This document shows, in pieces, positions 49,335 through 59,079 of a stretch of 64,000 bases of DNA. This DNA is from UBA2966 sp965242505. Lineage in GTDB: Bacteria; Pseudomonadota; Alphaproteobacteria; UBA2966. The stretch covers positions 1,674,001-1,738,000 of the forward strand of contig OZ251449.1 of NCBI GenBank assembly GCA_965242505.1. Direction: 5' to 3'. Positions within the stretch are counted from its first letter, which is position 1. Each line of letters opens with the position of its first letter. The notes beneath the pieces were generated by a model. The model worked only from the letters and a program-made list of their open reading frames with translations. It had not been told where the DNA came from and ran no database searches. The position numbers and the translations under genes were made by a program.

Positions 49335-49731
49335 ACCCCGTCTGGATCAGTTCGATCGAGCGCCCGTCGGGATCCTCGACGAAGGCGATAACGGTCGTCC
49401 CGCCCTTGACCGGTCCCGCCGGCCTCGGGATTCGCACGCCCTCCCTGGCGAGGGAGTCGCAAGCCGCGGCGACGTCGGGAACGCCGATCGCCAGATGGCC
49501 GTAAGCCCGCCCCAGTTCGTAAGGTTCCTCATGGCCCCAGTTGCACGTGAGCTCGAGAACCGTGTTGGCATCCTCGTCGCCGTAACCGAGAAACGTGTTC
49601 GTGTATTTGCCGACCTCGTTGTCGCTCTGGCGCAGCACCTTCATGCCGAGCAAGCGGGTGTAGAAATCGATCGCCTTGTCCTGGTCCTTGACCCGGATCA
49701 TGGCGTGCATCAGCCTAAAACCGTCTGACAT
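49333..49731 (-). CDS. gloA: lactoylglutathione lyase (glyoxalase I)
   Basis: The 132-residue VOC-fold enzyme has the metal-site pattern of glyoxalase I: LMHAMIRVKDQDKAIDFYT at the start, VLELTCNWG, GYGHLAIGV-like AYGHLAIGVPD, and the final FVEDPDGRSIELIQ with the last Glu. It turns the methylglyoxal-glutathione adduct into S-lactoylglutathione. The start at ATG 49731 follows family length. The stop TAG abuts repeat copy F. Confidence 0.93.
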   Translation of the reverse strand: MSDGFRLMHAMIRVKDQDKAIDFYTRLLGMKVLRQSDNEVGKYTNTFLGYGDEDANTVLELTCNWGHEEPYELGRAYGHLAIGVPDVAAACDSLAREGVRIPRPAGPVKGGTTVIAFVEDPDGRSIELIQTG

Positions 49732-49838
49732 CGCCGCGAAGCCTTTCCCTGTTGCCGTTCGGCCAAGTGTCGCGCATCGGACGGGCGCGGCGCAATAGAG
49801 ATCCGGCGGGTCGCCACGACGCGCGGCCCCGCGCGCGC

Positions 49839-50669
49839 CTATTCGCCATCCGCGCCCACCGCGACGACCCCGACCAGGAACAGCCCGGCGGCGTCCGCGC
49901 CGTCGATCACCGCGCCCAGGTCGAGAACGAGCGTTTCGCCCGCCTCCACCGCGATTCCGGCGAGCCCCGCCGCCGCTGCGCGTTCGATCGTCCCGACCCC
50001 GATGGTGGGCAGGTCGGCGCGCCGGTCCTGGCTCGGTTTTCTCAGCTTGGCGAGAACGCCTCCCCGTTCCTCGCGCCGGAGAGAAGCGACCCGATCGATC
50101 AGGGCATCGGTTCCTTCGGCCGCCTCGACGCCGAGAACGTACCCATCGTGAACGACGGCGGCCTGACCGACATCGATCGCGCCGATGGCTCGGACCACTT
50201 CCACGCCGCGCGCGATATCGCCCCATTCGCCGGCGCCGGGTCGACAGGCGCCAAGCACGCCCTCCGTCGCCAGGAGGCCGGCAAACACGTCATCGGCTCC
50301 CACCACGTTGAACCCTTCGCCTTCGAGCTCGTCGATCACGACGGTCAGCAAGGCGTCGTCGCCGCGCGCGCGGAGAAGCCGCGGCGCCATCGCCGCGCCG
50401 CGCCTGTCGAGCCGCATCGACGCCAATCCGGGCCGCCGGATCGGCCCGGCCAGGACGACGTCCCGACACTCCGCTTCTTTCAGCGCCCGTATGACGCTTC
50501 CGACGGCGCCGAGATCGAGCCATACGTGGGGCGCGCCATCCACGCAGGCGGGGTTCGACTCGCCGTTGAACACGACGACGAAGACCTCCCGGCCCGTCGC
50601 GCGGCAAACTTCCACCAGCTTGACCGGGAGTTCGCCGTCTCCGGCCAGGATGCCCAGCTTAGGAGCCAC
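49839..50669 (-). CDS. lpxI: UDP-2,3-diacylglucosamine pyrophosphatase, LpxI type
   Basis: The 276-residue protein matches LpxI (formerly DUF1009). It has LGILAGDGELPVKLVE at the start, AGPIRRPGLASMR, and the C-terminal ATPase-unlike domain with LPTIGVGTIERAAAAGLAG. It hydrolyses UDP-diacylglucosamine to lipid X in lipid A synthesis, replacing LpxH in alphaproteobacteria. It overlaps lpxA by 11 bp. lpxB, which often follows, is absent here. Confidence 0.94.
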   Translation of the reverse strand: MAPKLGILAGDGELPVKLVEVCRATGREVFVVVFNGESNPACVDGAPHVWLDLGAVGSVIRALKEAECRDVVLAGPIRRPGLASMRLDRRGAAMAPRLLRARGDDALLTVVIDELEGEGFNVVGADDVFAGLLATEGVLGACRPGAGEWGDIARGVEVVRAIGAIDVGQAAVVHDGYVLGVEAAEGTDALIDRVASLRREERGGVLAKLRKPSQDRRADLPTIGVGTIERAAAAGLAGIAVEAGETLVLDLGAVIDGADAAGLFLVGVVAVGADGE

Positions 50670-51462
50670 GACCCTCCCGCGGCAAACAGAACGACCGGAC
50701 CGATTCGGCGGCCAGGAAATTCACGATATCCATGACTTCCGGCGTCTCGGAGAACATCGCCCCCACCCGCGCCACCCGTTGCCTGAGGGTCCCCCGGGGC
50801 GCGAACAACTGGCGGTACGCCTTCCGCATTCGTCGAATGCTGTCCCGCGACACCCCCCGGCGCTTCAGTCCGGTGACGTTCAGGCCGCGGAGCGCCGCGC
50901 GATCCCCCATGACCGAACCATAGGGTATGACGTCGTGTTCGACGCCCGACATCCCGCCGATTATGGCGTGCGGGCCGATTCGGACGAACTGATGTATGGC
51001 TGCGAGTCCGCCGATGATCGCGTGTTCGCCCACGTGGACGTGCCCTCCGAGCGAAGCGTAGTTCGCCATTATCACGCCATCGCCAATGATGCAGTCGTGA
51101 GCGACGTGGGCTCCCATCATGAACATGCAACCGCTTCCGACGCGGGTCACCATGCCGCCGCGTTCGGTTCCCGGGTTCATGGTGACGTATTCGCGGATCG
51201 TGTTGTTGGCGCCGATCTCGAGACGCGACGGCTCTCCGCGGTATTTCAGATCCTGCGGCGGTTTGCCGATCGAGGCGAAGGGAAACATCCGGCAATCCCG
51301 ACCGACGCGCGTCGCGCCGGCCACGACGACATGGGAGTCGATCTCGACGCCATCGCCCAACTCGACATCCCCGCCGACGCACGAATACGCCCCGATGGCG
51401 ACGTTCTCGCCGAGGCTCGCGCCGTCCTCGACGATGGCCGTCACGTGTATCCGGGTGGCCAT
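50659..51462 (-). CDS. lpxA: UDP-N-acetylglucosamine acyltransferase
   Basis: Left-handed beta-helix enzyme of 267 residues with hexapeptide repeats (IHVTAIVEDGASLGENVAIG). The catalytic His is in MMGAHVAHDCIIGD, and GGLAAIHQFVRIG follows. It makes the first acylation of lipid A synthesis. ATG 51462 overlaps the fabZ stop (TGATG); upstream in-frame residues are fabZ shadow. Confidence 0.96.
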   Translation of the reverse strand: MATRIHVTAIVEDGASLGENVAIGAYSCVGGDVELGDGVEIDSHVVVAGATRVGRDCRMFPFASIGKPPQDLKYRGEPSRLEIGANNTIREYVTMNPGTERGGMVTRVGSGCMFMMGAHVAHDCIIGDGVIMANYASLGGHVHVGEHAIIGGLAAIHQFVRIGPHAIIGGMSGVEHDVIPYGSVMGDRAALRGLNVTGLKRRGVSRDSIRRMRKAYRQLFAPRGTLRQRVARVGAMFSETPEVMDIVNFLAAESVRSFCLPREGRGS

Positions 51463-51944
51463 CAGCCGTCCCCGTCGTTCACGATCATCGCCGTATAGGT
51501 GGCCTCGGCGACGACGGCGCCGTCGACCCTCGCCTCGGCGGAGAATTTCCACACGTCGCGGCGGCGCTGCCGTTTCGTGACCCGGATGCGCAGGGTGTCG
51601 CCCGGGCCGACGGGTTTTCTGAAACGGGCGTTCTCTATCGCCATGAAATAGACGAGCTGGCCTTCGGCGCGCCCTCCCCGCGTGTGAATCACGAGAACCG
51701 CCGCCGTTTGCGCCATGGCCTCGACGATCATCACGCCCGGCATGACGGGGCGCTGGGGGAAGTGCCCCTGGAAATACGGCTCGTTGATCGTGACGTTCTT
51801 GATTCCGACCGCCGACTCGCCGGGCACGATGTCGACGATCCTGTCCACCATGAGCATGGGAAACCGGTGCGGGATCGTCTCCATGATCCGGAGAATTTCC
51901 GCCACATGCAGCTCCGTCGCCGGCATGTCGCCTTCAGTCGCCAC
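51462..51944 (-). CDS. fabZ: 3-hydroxyacyl-ACP dehydratase FabZ
   Basis: The 160-residue hot-dog protein has the FabZ active site: His in IPHRFPMLMVDRI and Glu in PGVMIVEAMAQ, plus the FQGHFPQRPVMPG motif. It dehydrates 3-hydroxyacyl-ACP, and competes with LpxA and LpxD for hydroxyacyl chains, which explains co-expression. It overlaps lpxD by 11 bp. Confidence 0.96.
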   Translation of the reverse strand: MATEGDMPATELHVAEILRIMETIPHRFPMLMVDRIVDIVPGESAVGIKNVTINEPYFQGHFPQRPVMPGVMIVEAMAQTAAVLVIHTRGGRAEGQLVYFMAIENARFRKPVGPGDTLRIRVTKRQRRRDVWKFSAEARVDGAVVAEATYTAMIVNDGDG

Positions 51945-52968
51945 TTCGTTTTCCCTTCTCTCGAACCATGCGCTCCATCAGCACGGTCTGGCGATGCCAG
52001 TCCCGGATGGGCCGCGCGGGCATGCCGGAGACCGTCGCGCCCGCGGGCACGTCCCGCATGACGCCGCATTTCCCCGCCACGCGCGCGCCGGCGCCGACGG
52101 TCAGATGTCCCGCGAAACCCGCCTGGCCTCCGGCCATCACCCGACGCTCCAGTTTCGCGCTTCCCGAGATACCCACCTGCGCGGCGATTACGCACCCTTC
52201 CCCGAGCACGACGTTGTGGGCGATCTGGACGAGATTGTCGATCCAGCACCCCGCCCCGATCTCCGTATCCGGACCGCTCCCCCGATCGATCGTGGTGTTC
52301 GCGCCGATCTCCACGTCGTCGTGAACGATGACCCGGCCCAGTTGCGGCATCTTGACGTATTCCGCCGGACCGATCGCGAAACCGAATCCGTCCTGACCGA
52401 TGCGCGCGCCCGGATGAACGGTCACGCGAGCGCCGACGATACAGTGGCTGAGGGAAACGCCCGCCCCGATGACGGTCGCATCGCCGATCTCCACTCCCGG
52501 ACCGATCACGGCATTCGCGCCGACGCGGCAGTCCGCGCCAACCCGCGCATGGCCGCCCACGACGGCGCCTGGTGAAATTTCGCTCCCCTCTCCGATTTCA
52601 GCGGTTGGCGCGACGTGCGCCGACGGCGAGATCCGACCGGACGACGGAGGCGCGGGATAGAAGGCTCGCGCCGCCAGGGCATAGGCCCGGTAAGGGTCTT
52701 CCGAAACCAGAAGCGCCATGCCGCGCGGCCCTCGGTCCGCGTGACGCGGCCGCACGATGCACGCGCCCGCCCGGCTGTCCCGGAAGGACGACAGATATCT
52801 CGGGTTGTCCAGGAAGGAGAGCTCTTCGGGACCCGCGCGTTCTAGGGGGGCCACATCCCGGATCACCGCTTCGGGGTCGGCGCCGGCAGCGAGCATGGAG
52901 CCGCTCGACTCGGCGAGAGCCCGGAGCGAAAACGGTCCGCTGGACGAATAGAAACGCGGATCGGCCAT
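51934..52968 (-). CDS. lpxD: UDP-3-O-(3-hydroxyacyl)glucosamine N-acyltransferase
   Basis: The 344-residue protein has an N-terminal uridine-binding domain (LSFLDNPRYLSSFRDSRA) and a hexapeptide beta-helix. GRVIVHDDVEIGANTTIDRG and NLVQIAHNVVLGEGC contain the catalytic His. It adds the second acyl chain in lipid A synthesis. Start codon overlaps the skp stop (TAATG). Confidence 0.96.
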   Translation of the reverse strand: MADPRFYSSSGPFSLRALAESSGSMLAAGADPEAVIRDVAPLERAGPEELSFLDNPRYLSSFRDSRAGACIVRPRHADRGPRGMALLVSEDPYRAYALAARAFYPAPPSSGRISPSAHVAPTAEIGEGSEISPGAVVGGHARVGADCRVGANAVIGPGVEIGDATVIGAGVSLSHCIVGARVTVHPGARIGQDGFGFAIGPAEYVKMPQLGRVIVHDDVEIGANTTIDRGSGPDTEIGAGCWIDNLVQIAHNVVLGEGCVIAAQVGISGSAKLERRVMAGGQAGFAGHLTVGAGARVAGKCGVMRDVPAGATVSGMPARPIRDWHRQTVLMERMVREKGKRSGD

Positions 52969-53555
52969 TATTCGCCTTCGGGCGATGGAACCGTGACCAG
53001 AGGCAGTCGCTCGTCGAGGCGTTGCAATACGATCGTCGTGATGTCGAAGCGGTCGTCCACGTAACGCACCTGGCGCTTGTCGAGCACCAGGGTGAAGCCC
53101 AGCTCGGCCGAAAGGCTCTCGATGATCGGGCCGAGAACCTGGTTTACCGAGGCCAGCGCGGCCTCGATGCTGCGCTCGAGACGTCGGGTGCGGTTCTGCA
53201 CCTGACGCTGGAGGCTCGCGACGTTGTCCTCGAACTCCCTGCGGCGTTGCGCGAACGCTTCGGGAGACAGGATGGCGCGCTGCTGCTGGAGTTCATGCTC
53301 CTGTTGGCGGAGCTGTTCCTCTTCCTCGCCGATGACGGCCGCGTACCGCGACCGATAGGTCTCGACCTGAGCGCGGATATTCTTCGCGGCAAGCGCATCC
53401 CGTTCGAGCTGCTGGAAGTCGATCACGGCAACCACCGTCCCCGAGAGAACCTGCGCCTCCACGACGCCGGGAATCCCGAGCCCGACACAGAGGATGAACA
53501 TCCAATCGGGGGCGCGCATCCACCTGGCCAACCCCAAAACCACTTTCCAGTGCAT
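52968..53555 (-). CDS. skp: OmpH/Skp-family periplasmic chaperone
   Basis: The 195-residue protein has an N-terminal hydrophobic signal segment (MFILCVGLGIPGVVEA), then VVAVIDFQQLERDA, a long coiled coil (EEEEQLRQQEHELQQQRA), and a closing segment FTLVLDKRQVRYVDDRFDIT typical of OmpH. It delivers unfolded outer-membrane proteins to BamA, encoded 6 bp upstream. Met 53519 is an alternative start. Confidence 0.9.
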   Translation of the reverse strand: MHWKVVLGLARWMRAPDWMFILCVGLGIPGVVEAQVLSGTVVAVIDFQQLERDALAAKNIRAQVETYRSRYAAVIGEEEEQLRQQEHELQQQRAILSPEAFAQRRREFEDNVASLQRQVQNRTRRLERSIEAALASVNQVLGPIIESLSAELGFTLVLDKRQVRYVDDRFDITTIVLQRLDERLPLVTVPSPEGE

Positions 53556-53561
53556 CTCCGT

Positions 53562-55901
53562 TCAGAACCTGGCGCCGAAGCTGAATCTGAAGACCTCGTC
53601 GCGGTCGAGCGGTTCCTTCTTCAAGGCCCACGCGAAGTCCGTGCGAATGGGACCCAATGGCGACCGCCACGAGAAGCCGAATCCCGCCGATACCCTGGAC
53701 TTTCCGGAGTCGAACACGTTCTCCTCGGAAGCCAGGTCGGGTTTCGCGAGGCTGCCCACGTGCAGGAACAAACTGCCGAAAAACCCCAACTCCCGCAGAT
53801 TGCCCAGCGGAGCCGCAACCTCGGCGGTGCCCACGTAGTAAACGGTGCCGCCGAGAGAGTCGAGCGTGCGCTCGTCACGGGGTCCGACTCCGCCGACGGC
53901 GAAGCCGCGGAAGGAACTGCCTCCGACGAAGAACCGGTCGGCGAGGGCGACCCGCTCGCCGATCCCCAGGATATGCCCCTCCTCGAGCGCCAGCGTTCCG
54001 ATCCAGTCACGCCACAAACGCTGGTGATAGGCGTAGTCGAGCCTGTGCCTGAGGTAATGAACGTCTCCGCCCAAGCCGGCCAGGTCCTGGGCGAACCGAA
54101 CGACATAGCCTTCCGTCGGGAAGAAGCGGTTGTCACGCAGATCGTACGTGACGGTATGTCCGATCGAGGACGACAGCCGCGTTCCCTCCTGCTCCTTGAT
54201 GAAGCGGGACGCAGTCGCCTCGACGTCCTCGATGCGGTCGTCGCGCAACGTGTAACGCACGGCATGGCGCAATCTTTCCGCGAACGGGTATCCGGCGCGA
54301 AGGGTGAAACCGGTCGAGTCCCTCCTGAAAGACGCGTTTTCCTGCTCCCGCTTCCTGTTGAAGACGTCGACGCCGGCGGCGAGGTCGCGGTTCAGGAAAT
54401 AAGGCTCGGTGAACGCCAGATCGATATCCTGACGGCGCCTGGAGACCGCCAGCGACAGACGCAGATCCTGTCCCCGTCCGAGCAGATTCCGTTCGCGTAT
54501 GCTGATCTCGCCTCCGACCTGATCGCTCGAGGAGTACCCGACGCCGAAGGAAAGCTCCCCGGTCGATTGTTCTCCCACCTCGATGGTGATCGAGGTCCGG
54601 TCGTCGGCGAAGGTGTCGTCCGCGCCTCCCAGAGCCTTTCTGTCGAGGAGACCCTTTTCATCCCTGACCTCGACCTTCTGGAAGAAGCCCAACCCCTGTA
54701 TCCGCTGCCGGGACCGGCGCAGTTTGGCGGCGTTGAACGCATCGCCCTCGGCCAGGCGCATTTCACGCCTCACCACGCGGTCCAGGGTCCGAACGTTACC
54801 GACGATGTCGATACGATCGACGTAGACACGGGGTCCTTCGTCGATGCTGTAGTTGATGGAAATCCGGCGCCCTTCACGATCCCGATCGATTTGCGGTCGC
54901 ACGTCGACGAAGGCGTAGCCCAATCGACCGAGTTCGAACGTCAGCTCCTGGATGGAGTCCTCGACCTTGTCGGCGTCGTACGTCTCGCCCGGAACGGTCG
55001 TCAGCAACGGGCGCAGGGTCTCGGTGTCGACCCCCCGCAACTCGGTCGACAGGGCGATGTCGCCGAAGGCGTAGCGCTCGCCTTCCTCGATGGCGATCGT
55101 GACGAAGAAGTCGGCCCGGTTCCGGTCCAGTTCCGCGACGGCGGAAAGGACGCGGAAATCCGCGTAGCCGTTCGCCAGGTAATGCCGCCGAAGAAGCTCG
55201 CGGTCGAAGTTCAGGCGATCCGGATCGTATTTGTCGGCCGACGTGAAAAACCGGTACCAGCGGGCCTCCTTGGTGGATATCACCGACCGCAGCCGCCTGT
55301 CGGAGAAGATCCGGTTGCCGATGAAATGTATCTTTCTGATTTCGGTGAGCGGACCCTCGGATATCTCGAACACGAGATCGACTCGGTTCTGAGGAAGCCG
55401 AATGACCTTGGGCTCGACGGTGGCGGCGAACCGGCCGCTACGCCGATAAACCTGGACGAGTCTCTGGGCGTCGCCCCGAACGCGCGAACGCGTGTAGACG
55501 ATTCTCGGTCGAAGCTGGACCTCCGCCTCCAGGGCTTCATCCTCGATCCGGCGGTTCCCCTCGAACGCCAGCCTGTTGACGATCGGGTTCTCGACCACAT
55601 CGACCACGAGGGCATCGCCCTCCCGATGAATGTCGATGTCTGCGAACAGCCCCGTCGCATAGAGCGACTTCAGGGCTTCGTCGATCTCCGAAGCGCCGAC
55701 GCGGTCGCCGACGGCGACCCCGACGTACGATCGGACCGTGTCTTCCTCGATGCGCTGGCTCCCTCGCACATGAACCTCGCCGACGACGAACGAAGCGTCG
55801 GATTGGGCGACCGCGGGAAGGGACGCCATCAACGGGACGACGACCAGCGCCGCCGCCGCGAAGGCGCGGCAACCGCCGAGAGTTCGACGAACCGTCGACA
55901 T
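53562..55901 (-). CDS. bamA: outer-membrane protein assembly factor BamA
   Basis: The 779-residue protein has a signal peptide ending near SLPAVAQSD, then five POTRA domains (from FVVGEVHVRGSQRI to NVRTLDRVVRREMRLAEGD), and a C-terminal barrel ending in FRFSFGARF with terminal Phe. The barrel contains the VRF-type loop region (GGSSFRGFAVGGVGPR). It inserts beta-barrel proteins into the outer membrane. ATG 55901 overlaps the rseP stop (TGATG). Confidence 0.97.
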   Translation of the reverse strand: MSTVRRTLGGCRAFAAAALVVVPLMASLPAVAQSDASFVVGEVHVRGSQRIEEDTVRSYVGVAVGDRVGASEIDEALKSLYATGLFADIDIHREGDALVVDVVENPIVNRLAFEGNRRIEDEALEAEVQLRPRIVYTRSRVRGDAQRLVQVYRRSGRFAATVEPKVIRLPQNRVDLVFEISEGPLTEIRKIHFIGNRIFSDRRLRSVISTKEARWYRFFTSADKYDPDRLNFDRELLRRHYLANGYADFRVLSAVAELDRNRADFFVTIAIEEGERYAFGDIALSTELRGVDTETLRPLLTTVPGETYDADKVEDSIQELTFELGRLGYAFVDVRPQIDRDREGRRISINYSIDEGPRVYVDRIDIVGNVRTLDRVVRREMRLAEGDAFNAAKLRRSRQRIQGLGFFQKVEVRDEKGLLDRKALGGADDTFADDRTSITIEVGEQSTGELSFGVGYSSSDQVGGEISIRERNLLGRGQDLRLSLAVSRRRQDIDLAFTEPYFLNRDLAAGVDVFNRKREQENASFRRDSTGFTLRAGYPFAERLRHAVRYTLRDDRIEDVEATASRFIKEQEGTRLSSSIGHTVTYDLRDNRFFPTEGYVVRFAQDLAGLGGDVHYLRHRLDYAYHQRLWRDWIGTLALEEGHILGIGERVALADRFFVGGSSFRGFAVGGVGPRDERTLDSLGGTVYYVGTAEVAAPLGNLRELGFFGSLFLHVGSLAKPDLASEENVFDSGKSRVSAGFGFSWRSPLGPIRTDFAWALKKEPLDRDEVFRFSFGARF

Positions 55902-57034
55902 CACGAGAAAAACCCCGCCATGTATTCGAATACTTCCAATTGAACGAGATCGTTCCACGTCGCCACCATCATCAAGGCCGCCACCAAGGCCAGTCCAACA
56001 CGAAAACTGTATTCCCGCGCTTTCGCGCCCAGCGGTTTTCCCCGCAGCGCTTCGAACGCGTAGAACAAGAGGTGGCCGCCGTCCAGGACCGGTATGGGGA
56101 ACAGATTTATCAGCCCCAGGCTGATCGACAGAACGGCCATGAACTGAACGACCGAAGTCACCCCGACCTGGGCCGCCTGACCCGACATCTGCACGATACC
56201 GATGGGGCCGCGCAAGTCGTCCGGCGGCCGCGACCCGACGATCATTTGCCCGACATATTGCAACGTCAGGACGGTGAACGTGTACGTCTGCCTCGTGGCG
56301 TGCCAGACCGCGCTCAGCGGGTCATGACGGATGAAATCGACGCCGCTTCGCTGAATGCCGAGAAACCCGACCTCATGCGCGTTGCCGAACCGGTCGGTGA
56401 GCGTCCGCACCCCCGGCGTCACGTTCAGTTCCAGCTGGCGGCCGTCTCGCGCCACGAGCACGACGAGCGGCCGGCCCGGACTCGCCAGAACGAGTTGCTG
56501 CATCTCTTCGAACCGCTCGATGTCCCGGCCGTCGATCTCGACCACCCTGTCGCCGGCCCGGAACCCCGCCGCCTCCGCCGCCGTGTCGGGGATGATCTCG
56601 TGGATGACGGGGGGCGTGAACGGCTGACCGACAACCGCGAAGAGTCCGGCCAGAAGCGCCACTGCAAGCAGAAAGTTCGCGATGGGGCCGCCCGACACGA
56701 CGGCGGTCCGCACCCTCAACGGCTTGTCCTCGAAATACCGACCTTCGCGCTCCGCGGACGGATCCGATTCCCGCGCGCTTCGCACCGAGGCGGGGTCCGA
56801 GTCCCCCAGAAACGTCACGTACCCACCCAGGGGCAACCAGCCGATGCGCCACCGCGTACCCCTGGAGTCGCGCCAGTGGCAGATTTCGCGGCCAAATCCT
56901 ATGGAGAAGGTCTGGACGGCGACGCCGCACCAGCGCGCCACGAGGTAGTGGCCCATCTCGTGCACGAACACCAGCACCGTCAACACGAAAAGAAACGGCG
57001 CCAGGTAGGTCCAGATACCGCTCAGGAATTCCAT
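55901..57034 (-). CDS. rseP: site-2 protease RseP
   Basis: Inner-membrane zinc metalloprotease of 377 residues with HEMGH in VLVFVHEMGHYLVARWCG, one PDZ domain (near 120-215, IPDTAAEAAGFRAGDRVVEI), and the second metal site NLFPIPVLDGGH. It cleaves membrane anti-sigma factors in envelope stress signalling. Its gene lies directly between dxr and bamA without gaps. Confidence 0.96.
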   Translation of the reverse strand: MEFLSGIWTYLAPFLFVLTVLVFVHEMGHYLVARWCGVAVQTFSIGFGREICHWRDSRGTRWRIGWLPLGGYVTFLGDSDPASVRSARESDPSAEREGRYFEDKPLRVRTAVVSGGPIANFLLAVALLAGLFAVVGQPFTPPVIHEIIPDTAAEAAGFRAGDRVVEIDGRDIERFEEMQQLVLASPGRPLVVLVARDGRQLELNVTPGVRTLTDRFGNAHEVGFLGIQRSGVDFIRHDPLSAVWHATRQTYTFTVLTLQYVGQMIVGSRPPDDLRGPIGIVQMSGQAAQVGVTSVVQFMAVLSISLGLINLFPIPVLDGGHLLFYAFEALRGKPLGAKAREYSFRVGLALVAALMMVATWNDLVQLEVFEYMAGFFS

Positions 57035-58270
57035 TCAGCCGAGCCTTCGCCCCGGAAGAATCCGGCGCGCGTCATCCCACGCATCCGCCTGCGCCCCCCG
57101 CCCCACGTATTCGCGCGCGACCCTGCGCGCCTCGCAATCGATCGCGAGCACATCTTCCAGAGAATGTGCGGTCCTGCCAACCATCGCGTCCAAAACACGT
57201 TCGACGATCTCGGCGATTCTCAGAAAACCCAGCGCACCATCGAGAAATCCCTCCACCGCCACTTCGTTCGCCGCGTTGAGGACGGCCGGCGCCGCCCCTC
57301 CCTGTTCCAACGCCGCCCTCGCCAAACGCAGCGCCGGGAACCGGTTCGCGTCGGGCCGCTCGAACGTGAGCCGGCCCAGTTCGGCGAGATCGAGCCGCGC
57401 CGCCGGCGTCCGCATCCGGGACGGCCAGCCCAAGGCGTAGGCGATGGGCGTTCGCATGTCGGGCATCCCGAGTTGCGCCAGGACGGAACCGTCGACATAG
57501 GCGACCAGACTGTGCACCACCGACTGCGGGTGGATCAGGACCTCTATTCTGTCTTCGGGAAACTGAAAGATGTGGTGGGCCTCGATCAACTCGAGCCCCT
57601 TGTTCATCATCGTCGCCGAATCGACGGAGATCTTCGCGCCCATGTTCCACGTGGGATGCGCCACGGCCTGGGCCGGGGTGACGTGCGCCATGACCTCGGG
57701 ATCGAGCGTCCTGAACGGTCCGCCCGATGCCGTCAGGATCACACGCTCGACCGTATCGCGACGATCGAAGTCGAATACCTGAAAGATGGCGTTGTGCTCG
57801 GAATCGACGGGGAGAAGGGTCCCGCCGCCGGCTCCGATCTCCTCCATCAACAACGTCCCCGCACTGACGAGGCATTCCTTGTTGGCGAGCGCGACAATGG
57901 CGCCGCGTCGGGCCGCCGCCAGCGTGGGTTCCAGTCCCGCCGCGCCCACGATGGCGGCCATGACCCACTCGGCGGGGCGTCCCGCCGCCTCGACGAGCGC
58001 GTCCCGCCCCGCCTCCACCCGAACGCCCGTCCCCGACAATTCGGCCTTCAGTTCGGAGTACCCGGCCTTGTCCGCGATCACGGCGAGTTCCGGCCTGAAC
58101 CGCGACGCCTGCTCGGCCAGGAGCGCGCAGTTCGTGTTCGCGGTGAGCGCCTCGACGACGTACTCGCCGGAACTTCTGGCGATCAGGTCCAACGTGTTGC
58201 GACCCACCGAACCCGTCGAACCGAGCACCGTCACGGTCCGCGCCGCGCCGTCCGCGTCTGGCATCGTCAT
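57035..58270 (-). CDS. dxr: 1-deoxy-D-xylulose-5-phosphate reductoisomerase
   Basis: The 411-residue MEP-pathway enzyme has NADPH-binding VTVLGSTGSVGRNTLDLI, NKECLVSAG, the substrate/metal site LPVDSEHNAIFQ, and SATMMNKGLELIEAHHIF. It forms MEP for isoprenoid synthesis, feeding UppS encoded two genes upstream. ATG 58270 gives an ATGA overlap with cdsA; ATG 58276 is also possible. Confidence 0.96.
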   Translation of the reverse strand: MTMPDADGAARTVTVLGSTGSVGRNTLDLIARSSGEYVVEALTANTNCALLAEQASRFRPELAVIADKAGYSELKAELSGTGVRVEAGRDALVEAAGRPAEWVMAAIVGAAGLEPTLAAARRGAIVALANKECLVSAGTLLMEEIGAGGGTLLPVDSEHNAIFQVFDFDRRDTVERVILTASGGPFRTLDPEVMAHVTPAQAVAHPTWNMGAKISVDSATMMNKGLELIEAHHIFQFPEDRIEVLIHPQSVVHSLVAYVDGSVLAQLGMPDMRTPIAYALGWPSRMRTPAARLDLAELGRLTFERPDANRFPALRLARAALEQGGAAPAVLNAANEVAVEGFLDGALGFLRIAEIVERVLDAMVGRTAHSLEDVLAIDCEARRVAREYVGRGAQADAWDDARRILPGRRLG

Positions 58271-59079
58271 GGCCATAAAGGCGCGGTCCCTCCGCTCGCC
58301 GCGGCCATCGCGGCGACGGCCATGGCGCCGAACAACAGGCTGTCCAGGCGATCGAGAACCCCGCCGTGCCCCGGAATGACGGCGCCCATATCCTTTACGC
58401 CGAAGCGGCGTTTCACCGCCGAGACCGCCAAGTCGCCGCCCTGCCCGACCAACGAGACCAGAATACTGGCCAGAACCGTCCTGGTCGTCGACGCGTCCGG
58501 CAACAGGACCGCCGTCGCCAAGCCGATCAAGGCGCCAGCGCCCGTCCCGCCGACGCAACCGGCCCACGTCTTGCCCGGGCTGATTGCCGGCGCGAGACGC
58601 GGCCCGCCGACCCACCTGCCCACGACGTAGGCGCCGCTGTCCGTCGCCCACAACACGGCCAACAACCACGCGATCACCGTCATCCCCTCGCCAGCGCCTC
58701 GCAGCCATATCAGACAGACTGCGGGCGCGCCCACGACGATCAGGCCGGCCGCCGGCCAGCGGGAATACGCGCCGTCCTTTCGGGGAACGACGAGATCGAC
58801 GAACGCGCCGACCCCGACGAGGGCCAAGGCCGGTCCGACGCCACCGGTCGAGGCGGCCGACAACGCGGCCAGGATCGTGACGACCCCGATGAAGGCATGG
58901 CGCCCCGCTCGCCCCCCGCCCGTGACCCGCTCCCATTCGCACGTCATGAACGTGACCGCGACGGCCGCGAGGAGCGAGAACGCCCACCCTCCGAAATAGA
59001 CGGCCGCCAAGGCGACGGGAACGAGGATTATCGCGGCGATCACACGTCGAAAGAGTTCGCTGGACACACGTTCAGCCAC
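58267..59079 (-). CDS. cdsA: phosphatidate cytidylyltransferase
   Basis: Polytopic membrane enzyme of about 270 residues with the CdsA signature SAVKRRFGVKDMGAVIPGHG followed by GVLDRLDSL. It makes CDP-diacylglycerol for phospholipid synthesis. The frame is open to 59133, but that overlaps uppS by about 60 bp. GTG 59079 (8-bp overlap) or GTG 59067 is more likely as the start. Confidence 0.93.
   Translation of the reverse strand: MAERVSSELFRRVIAAIILVPVALAAVYFGGWAFSLLAAVAVTFMTCEWERVTGGGRAGRHAFIGVVTILAALSAASTGGVGPALALVGVGAFVDLVVPRKDGAYSRWPAAGLIVVGAPAVCLIWLRGAGEGMTVIAWLLAVLWATDSGAYVVGRWVGGPRLAPAISPGKTWAGCVGGTGAGALIGLATAVLLPDASTTRTVLASILVSLVGQGGDLAVSAVKRRFGVKDMGAVIPGHGGVLDRLDSLLFGAMAVAAMAAASGGTAPLWP

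Noticed and set aside
52572..55943. 1123-codon plus-strand frame opposite skp and bamA
   Set aside because: Shadow of the envelope genes; length reflects high GC content.
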